DNA from: Planctomycetales bacterium
Lineage (GTDB): Bacteria; Planctomycetota; Planctomycetia; Isosphaerales; Isosphaeraceae
Length of the DNA stretch: 10,741 nucleotides
Assembly: GCA_027435495.1 (NCBI GenBank)
Contig: DAHZZC010000947.1
Location: 1 to 10,741, forward strand
Direction of reading: 5' to 3'
The translations under genes and the position numbers were made by a program. The notes beneath the pieces were generated by a model. It was not told the origin of the DNA, searched no databases, and saw only the letters and a program-made list of their open reading frames with translations. Positions 6,289-10,741 of the stretch are shown here, piece by piece; within the stretch, counting starts at the first letter, position 1; every line of letters begins with the position of its first letter.

Positions 6289-8237
6289 ACAAATTCCGGA
6301 CTTTCTCGCATCCAGATCGACCCGGCCGGGATGCGCTCGAGGAGGCCGCCTTCGAAGACCGGGTAGAGCCGCAAGTGGTCGAGGTGGACGAAGCCGATGT
6401 GGCACGAGCAGGTGGCGTTGGTGCAGGGCCGCTCGATCAGGGCGGCCTCGAAACCGGGCTCGTAGAGGTTGGCGATCGGGTCGCGGATGAAGTGGCATCG
6501 GCGGACGGTCCCGTCGCCGTCGACCGAGACCACCGATTGGCCGGCCCGACAGGCGCGGCCGAGGCTCGGGTGCCGTTCGGTGTTGATCGGATAGAGCGGG
6601 TCGATCTTCTCAAAGCGGCGGGCCTCGTCGGCAGTCAGATCGCCGAGGCCAGGCTTGTAGGCTTTGATCCAGAGATAGACGTGCGGCGGAAGCTCGCGAC
6701 GCAGGGCCTCGGCCTCGGCCAGTTGCGCTTTCAGACCAACCACTCCGACGCTGAACCGGACGCCCCGCCGGTCGAGCTCTCGGCATCGGGCGAGAAAGTC
6801 GTCTCGCCGGACCTGCGAGGGGTGGTACGTCGCCCAGAGGGCGAGCCGCGTTTTATCGCACCGCTCGATCCAGTGGAGCCCGCAGGCCAGGTTGGTCTGG
6901 ACGGCGGCTCGTTCAACGTGCGGCAGGTTCGTTAGCCGGATGAGGGCCTCACGATACCATCGACGGGTGATCGCCTCGCCCCAGGGTGTCAACAGGACCG
7001 AGATCTGGTCATCCTCTCGTCCAGCGACCCAGTCGACGAAGCGATTCAGGGCGCGACGGTCCTCGGCCAGCTCGGCGGCGTAGGTGTCGAGGCCGTCGCA
7101 GAGGACGCCCGGCAAAAGGTCGCCGAACGCGTTGATCTCCAGGACCGCGTGCCGACGGAAGCCGGGCGAGACGACCACGTCGACGCCCGCGTAAAGGCTC
7201 CCGGGCACCACGCGCGCGGCCCATTCGCACGAGCACATCAACTCGTCCCACGCGGCAGGCCCCATCCGCGAGCGGACGAGGTCCGCCTCGGCGCGCCGAT
7301 TTCTCAGGTGGAGGTTTGTCATCGGGCCGCGGCCGACCCGGGCGATGGCGTGCCTCGCGCGACCCCCGATCACGACGATCCGTAGATCGAACGGCCCGCC
7401 GGCCAGGCTAGCCTTCGGCACCCATCGCTCGGCGTGCGCCCGCTCTTGACAGAGCGCATCGACCACCTCGGCAATGCGTGGCTCGTCGGTCAGGCGGCGG
7501 ATCGCTCTCGTGTTGTAGAGCTTCAACCCGGATGCCGACTCCACCGCCTCGACGGTCGTGGTCGCCTGCACCCGTCGGCCGTCGGTCTCGAACGCGACGA
7601 CCCCGGAAGCCGACGACCCGTGCGCCAGCTTCACGAAGACCCGGTTTATTCCGGCTCGCTCCATTCGATCGCGCAGTTCGTCGTAACTGCGAGGCGTTCC
7701 CAGCCCGGGCGGGCACGGAACGTTCTGAGCCTCAAAGAGGGCGTGACACGTCGGCTTGTCGAACATCACGATGATGTCGTCGGGCCGATTCATCGCGACG
7801 TGCAACGGGCAGGATTCTCGATCCCGATCGAGCCGGCGGAGCAGTCCGCGGAAACCGAGATACCACTGCCTCAGATGGAGAATCCGACCGCGGTCGAATT
7901 CGAGCCGCATCGCCTCGGCACGTCCGATCCGAGCCGCTTCCGGCGGCTCGTCGTCCTCATCGGCCCCGGCGGCGATCAAGGCGCTCTCGACTTCGAAGTC
8001 GCGATCGGGCGACTCGAACCGGAGGATGGTCCCCTCGGTGACAAACGCTTCGAGCGCGACCCGTCCGGCGAGGAGATCCGCATAAGGAACGACCACCGCC
8101 AGCGCGAGCCCGAGCGCGGCCATCGACTCCTGGAAGAGCGAGACCCGACGGCTGCCGGGATTGCCGACGATCATGACCTGAGGGCCCGCCTCGCGGCAGA
8201 CATGCTCCCGGCCCCTCGACGTGCTCGTCTCGAACAT
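6276..8237 (-). CDS. STM4014-like ATP-grasp domain fused to the C-terminal part of an STM4011-like radical-SAM protein
   Basis: The single 653-residue ORF joins two families that are normally separate genes. Residues about 22-388 are STM4014-like: an MIVGNPGSRRV start, then ATP-grasp features FVKLAHGSSASG (Lys203), GPFDLR (281-286), GVDVVV (351-356) and LEINAFGDLLPG (366-377). From about residue 390, AEDRRALNRFVDWV, LLTPWGEA, YHPSQV, HPSLGRACRAG and NATCSCHIG match the STM4011 radical-SAM family as I know it. STM4011 proteins start with a CX3CX2C cluster site about 20-30 residues before this block; no such motif exists anywhere in this ORF. The C-terminal cysteines (563, 581, 605, 610, 612) remain. 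The start at 8237 has GGGGAA 7 nt upstream; an ATG at 8174 matches the family start better. The gene follows the LRR gene by 20 bp. The radical-SAM half is probably inactive or was lost by deletion. Confidence 0.9.
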   Translation of the reverse strand: MFETSTSRGREHVCREAGPQVMIVGNPGSRRVSLFQESMAALGLALAVVVPYADLLAGRVALEAFVTEGTILRFESPDRDFEVESALIAAGADEDDEPPEAARIGRAEAMRLEFDRGRILHLRQWYLGFRGLLRRLDRDRESCPLHVAMNRPDDIIVMFDKPTCHALFEAQNVPCPPGLGTPRSYDELRDRMERAGINRVFVKLAHGSSASGVVAFETDGRRVQATTTVEAVESASGLKLYNTRAIRRLTDEPRIAEVVDALCQERAHAERWVPKASLAGGPFDLRIVVIGGRARHAIARVGRGPMTNLHLRNRRAEADLVRSRMGPAAWDELMCSCEWAARVVPGSLYAGVDVVVSPGFRRHAVLEINAFGDLLPGVLCDGLDTYAAELAEDRRALNRFVDWVAGREDDQISVLLTPWGEAITRRWYREALIRLTNLPHVERAAVQTNLACGLHWIERCDKTRLALWATYHPSQVRRDDFLARCRELDRRGVRFSVGVVGLKAQLAEAEALRRELPPHVYLWIKAYKPGLGDLTADEARRFEKIDPLYPINTERHPSLGRACRAGQSVVSVDGDGTVRRCHFIRDPIANLYEPGFEAALIERPCTNATCSCHIGFVHLDHLRLYPVFEGGLLERIPAGSIWMRESPEFVSNT

Positions 8238-8257
8238 CGTCGTTCCCCGACGGCGCC

Positions 8258-9028
8258 CTATTCCGAGACGGCGATGTACCGATCATCGTCGTCGGACGCA
8301 TCCTGCCGCTCCTCGGCGTTCAGTTCGACGCCGGTGTCCCTCAATCCGTCGATCACTTCGTCCGAAACGTAGTGGTGATGGATATCGAGCCGCTTCAGGC
8401 CCGACAGATTCCCGCCAGAGATCAGTGCGACCGCGCCCTCGTCGCCCAGGTTGCCGAGCAAGAGGTCGAGCGTCTCGATCCGTCGGAGGATCGGGGCGTC
8501 AGCGAGCGCGGTGGCGAGGGCGTCGGCCCGCTCGCAGTCGCGCAGGCCGAGGTATTTGATCCGGGGGAACACTGTGCCGGAGAGGATCGGCGCCAGGTCC
8601 TCAAGGGTCGAGTCGCCGCCGTATCCGTCACTTCCGAGCCAGAGTTCCAGGTGCTCCAGGTTCGGGAGATCCGCGGCGACGACGGCGCGAACGACCAATC
8701 TAGGCAACCCGCCCGACTCGAAGATCAGCGTTTTGAGTCCCTCGTGGTGGACCTCGCCGAGCGCCAGCCCCTCCCCTCCTCGCACGCGAAGCTGTTCCAG
8801 GGCCGGGAACGCTTCGAGGATCGGCGTAACGTCCGACTGAATGATCCAGGAGATTTCCCACTCGTCCGACGTGATGTCGCCCAGGAACAGCGCCTTCAGA
8901 CCAGTCAGGCGATCGCTGGCGGCAGCCAGAGTGGCGACGATCTCCTCGGTGCCCGCCTCGTTGTCGACCTGGTTCCACCCGCCGATGACCAGCGCAGCGA
9001 CCTGGCCGCAGGCTGGGTCGTCGAGCAT
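8258..9028 (-). CDS. STM4015-like leucine-rich-repeat protein, 5' end probably lost
   Basis: The 256-residue ORF from the ATG at 9028 closely follows the STM4015 family: LKALFLGDITSDEWEISW, QSDVTPILEAFPALEQL, VRGGEGL, LEHLELWLGSDGYGGDST and a C-terminal RYIAVSE. Its LRR-like turns repeat about every 24-30 residues (LKTLIF, LEHLEL, IKYLGL, IETLDL, LKRLDI). These proteins are thought to be cytosolic partners in STM4011-STM4015 loci, and their biochemical role is not established. The ATG has no Shine-Dalgarno sequence and lies inside the family's usual N-terminal region: homologous frame continues upstream to a TAG at 9161-9163. It is therefore either translated as a shortened protein or not translated efficiently. 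It heads the transcription unit that continues into the ATP-grasp fusion gene. Confidence 0.85.
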   Translation of the reverse strand: MLDDPACGQVAALVIGGWNQVDNEAGTEEIVATLAAASDRLTGLKALFLGDITSDEWEISWIIQSDVTPILEAFPALEQLRVRGGEGLALGEVHHEGLKTLIFESGGLPRLVVRAVVAADLPNLEHLELWLGSDGYGGDSTLEDLAPILSGTVFPRIKYLGLRDCERADALATALADAPILRRIETLDLLLGNLGDEGAVALISGGNLSGLKRLDIHHHYVSDEVIDGLRDTGVELNAEERQDASDDDDRYIAVSE

Positions 9029-9160
9029 CTGGTCGAGCAGGCCGACAATGGTCGCCCCGCCCTCGACGTCGTCGTAGGTCAGGGCGAGCCGATACGCCGT
9101 CCCGGCCGGATCGCTGAGTTCCTCGTCGGGGTCGAAATCCCGGACCGGCCGACCCGCTAA
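9029..9160 (-). pseudogene. Start-less 5' remnant of the STM4015-like gene
   Basis: In frame with the LRR gene, 44 codons read LAGRPVRDFDPDEELSDPAG and onward to LLDQ just before the ATG at 9028. GRPVRDFDP and PAGTAYRL resemble the usual STM4015 N-terminus. The stretch contains no ATG, GTG or TTG and is closed by TAG at 9161-9163. Beyond it the DNA turns abruptly AT-richer. Roughly the first 10-15 residues, including the start codon, appear to have been replaced or cut away. Confidence 0.7.
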
Positions 9161-9176
9161 CTAATCTACATGTTAC

Positions 9177-9291
9177 GATGTATTGATTCGATGTCCCCTA
9201 TCCCCAGGACCACGATCGAGTCCCCGAACGAAGGCGCCCAAACCGGCCCGGAATCTACCATCAACCTCGGCCCTGATGTATATGTTCGATG
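9177..9291. repeat. Direct repeat GATGTAT-N3-TTCGATG (9177-9193 and 9275-9291)
   Basis: The 17-base block GATGTAT, three variable bases, then TTCGATG occurs twice, 98 bp apart start to start, with 14 of 17 bases identical and the differences confined to the centre. It could be a regulator binding site or the remains of a duplication. Confidence 0.5.
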
Positions 9292-9334
9292 CCTGAATTC
9301 ATGCAATCAATCGAGCGAAGATCGGCTTTGAGGG

Positions 9335-9405
9335 TTGGCTCCAGCCGGCGATTTTCGCGATAGTTGTGGCTTCGGGCGTGTCGGGAGCCGGAGCTCCCTC
9401 CTACC
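9335..9405. repeat. REP-like compound unit, second copy
   Basis: GGCTCCAGCCGGCGATTTTC (from 9337) is followed by an inverted, degenerate REP arm ending CTCCTACC (9384-9405). From 9347 the block aligns without gaps to 2280-2339, with about 44 of 60 bases identical by hand count. The core GGCGATTTTCG, a CTTCGG-CG-GTCG middle and the CTCCTAC end are all conserved. The same compound element is therefore present on both sides of the gene block. Confidence 0.75.
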
Positions 9406-9452
9406 TGGGCGGTTGTTCGGATCCTTCGCGATGGGCGGTTTGATCTGTCTTG

Positions 9453-9486
9453 TGTAGGAGCCGGCTCCAGCCGGCGATCTTCGCGA
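9453..9486 (+). repeat. REP-like palindromic element, single copy
   Basis: TGTAGGAGCCGGCTCCAGCC begins at 9453 and continues with GGCGATCTTCGCGA. It holds the perfect palindrome GGAGCCGGCTCC, the GTAG head tetranucleotide and the same CGGCGAT-TTCGCGA tail as the copies at 2199 and 9347. It is intergenic, upstream of the plus-strand DUF1501 gene. Confidence 0.85.
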
Positions 9487-9643
9487 CGCTCAGGAATTTC
9501 GGCCGTGGCCCGTCGAACCCATCCATCCGGCAGGGATGTTGTACGCCTGACCGCCATTTGTTAAACAACTATTGTAGACGCCTGCCGGGTTGGTTAAACT
9601 TCTGCAAAGGAATTCGTCCGCAGCACCCACGGGGCCTGATGCC

Positions 9644-10741
9644 ATGTTCCGATTTTTGCACGGCTCAACTCGCGATTGTGACGGGGTCTCGCGGCGAGAG
9701 TTCCTCCGCGTGGGAGGGCTTGGGCTCGCAGGCTTGACGCTGGCCGACTCGATTCGGATGGAGGCCCAGGCGGGATCGTCGTCTTCGGCGACTGCTCGAA
9801 ACGTCATCCTGCTCTGGATGCAGGGCGGGGCCAGCCACATCGACACATTGGACCCGAAGCCCGACGCCCCCGCTGAGATCCGCGGCGAGTTCGGGACGAT
9901 CCCCACGGCGCTGCCCGGGGTCCGGATCTGCGAGCACCTGCCCCGGCTCGCCCAGCACCTGGACAAGCTGACGATCGTCCGGTCGGGCTACTCGTACAAT
10001 GCCGGGCACGGGATCGCTGACGCGTACATGCTCTCCGGCTGGCGGTTCTCGCCGGCGACCGTCTATCCCGCGATGGGCTCGGTCATCGCGAAGGAGCGGC
10101 CGGCGGAGCCCGGGATGCCGCCTTATATCCAGCTTGGCCGGTTCGTCGATCAGAAGACGGGCGGCGGGCTCGCCGGATATCTCGGCAACGAGCATAACCC
10201 GTTCGTCATGACGTCGGACCCGAACGCCAGCGCGTTCAGCGTCGACGGGATCACGCTCCCCGGCGGACTCTCGGCCTCCCGGTTCGACCGCCGCCGACGA
10301 ATGCTCGACCACTTCGACCAGTGGCAGCAGCGCGTCGAGTCGCAGGTGAGCGACTCGGGGGCGATGGATCAGTTCTATGAAAAGGCTTTCGGGATCGTGA
10401 CCTCGCCCCGGGCCAAGCACGCCTTCGACCTTTCGGAGGAAGATACGCACCTGCGCGACCAGTACGGCCGGAATACCTTCGGTCAATCGTGCCTGCTGGC
10501 CCGCCGGCTGGTCGAATCCGGGGTGCGGTTCGTCACGGTCTCGTTCGGGGGCTGGGATACGCACCAGAACAACTTCGTCAGTCTGAAGGATCGGCTCCTC
10601 CCGAGGCTCGACACCGGTTATTCGGCCCTGCTGGCCGACTTGAAGGCGCGCGGCCTGCTCGAACAGACGATCGTCCTGTGGATGGGCGACTTCGGCCGGA
10701 CGCCCAAGGTCAACTCGGCGGCCGGGCGCGACCACTGGGCC
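9644..10741 (+). CDS. DUF1501 Tat-exported protein, 3' end outside window
   Basis: The frame is open from the ATG at 9644 to the window edge (366 codons, no stop). A twin-arginine signal, SRREFLRVGGLGLAGLTLA (from residue 16), marks export of a folded protein. The mature part has the DUF1501 signature: NVILLWMQGGASHIDTLDPK, then SGYSYNAGHGIADAYM, FGGWDTHQNNF, and WMGDFGRTPK followed by GRDHW. The fold resembles the alkaline-phosphatase/sulfatase superfamily, but the enzymatic activity of DUF1501 proteins is not established. Planctomycetes carry dozens of them, usually beside DUF1549/DUF1553 cytochrome-like genes, which would lie outside this window if present. About 60-100 residues are probably missing at the C-terminus. 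The gene is divergent from the rest of the window and appears unrelated to it. Confidence 0.95.
   Translation, partial: MFRFLHGSTRDCDGVSRREFLRVGGLGLAGLTLADSIRMEAQAGSSSSATARNVILLWMQGGASHIDTLDPKPDAPAEIRGEFGTIPTALPGVRICEHLPRLAQHLDKLTIVRSGYSYNAGHGIADAYMLSGWRFSPATVYPAMGSVIAKERPAEPGMPPYIQLGRFVDQKTGGGLAGYLGNEHNPFVMTSDPNASAFSVDGITLPGGLSASRFDRRRRMLDHFDQWQQRVESQVSDSGAMDQFYEKAFGIVTSPRAKHAFDLSEEDTHLRDQYGRNTFGQSCLLARRLVESGVRFVTVSFGGWDTHQNNFVSLKDRLLPRLDTGYSALLADLKARGLLEQTIVLWMGDFGRTPKVNSAAGRDHWA

Larger units (their letters stand above)
9164..9643. other. Intergenic region between divergent LRR and DUF1501 genes
   Basis: About 480 bases hold no credible gene. They contain a 17-bp direct repeat with three differing central bases, REP-like palindromes (9335-9405 and 9453-9486), and a small perfect inverted repeat, TTGTT-A-AACAA, near 9556-9566. 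The segment is AT-richer than its surroundings, especially at 9160-9300. Promoters for both flanking genes must lie here if they are transcribed, but I see no strong -10/-35 pair. Confidence 0.7.

Noticed and set aside
6276..7070. Calling the second half of the fusion an active radical-SAM enzyme
   Set aside because: No CX3CX2C motif exists anywhere in the ORF, although the rest of the STM4011-like region is well conserved.
7434..8372. 312-codon plus-strand frame over the ATP-grasp gene
   Set aside because: It is antisense to the STM4014-like coding sequence and has no recognisable domain.
9665..10735. 356-codon minus-strand frame across the DUF1501 gene
   Set aside because: It is the antisense shadow of a gene with a clear Tat signal and DUF1501 motifs.

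Overview
The window looks like a planctomycete chromosome, most likely from the Isosphaeraceae/Gemmataceae side of the phylum. The reasons are the high GC content, the DUF1501 Tat-exported protein at the right edge, the STM401x-family genes, and small lineage-typical hypothetical proteins. This placement is inferred from gene content; there is no rRNA or other marker. Almost everything between 1 and 9160 is encoded on the minus strand; only the DUF1501 gene (9644 to the right edge) is on the plus strand.

Read in the direction of transcription (right to left), three blocks appear. (A) 9160-6276 is a rearranged STM4011-STM4015-type locus. It holds an STM4015-like leucine-rich-repeat protein whose conserved N-terminus has no usable start codon, followed by one ORF that joins an STM4014-like ATP-grasp domain to the C-terminal part of an STM4011-like radical-SAM protein. 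The joint lies where the cluster-binding CX3CX2C segment of STM4011 should be, so that motif is absent. STM4012 and STM4013, which normally lie between, are also absent. One deletion would explain all of this.

(B) 6182-2446 is a tightly packed six-gene operon with gaps of 1, 2 and 4 bp and two 4-bp ATGA overlaps. It encodes an NrdG/PflA-like radical-SAM activase, a 358-aa helical protein of unknown function, a DUF6915-like protein, two tandem paralogous hypothetical proteins, and a 190-aa protein with a charged helical C-terminal half. A plausible sigma70-like promoter lies just upstream (6260-6288).

(C) After about 360 bp of repeat-rich intergenic DNA comes a large AAA+ zinc metalloprotease (2082 to the left edge, C-terminus outside the window). 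It has the FtsH M41 protease domain but no membrane segments, a Cdc48-type pore loop, and a roughly 250-residue N-terminal region that may be a degenerate AAA domain. I infer that blocks B and C form one functional system: a soluble FtsH-like protease with a radical-SAM activase and several uncharacterised partners.

Two clusters of REP-like palindromic repeats (about 2150-2340 and 9335-9486) bracket blocks A and B, and share a roughly 60-bp compound unit. No rRNA, tRNA, CRISPR array, insertion sequence or integrase was seen.
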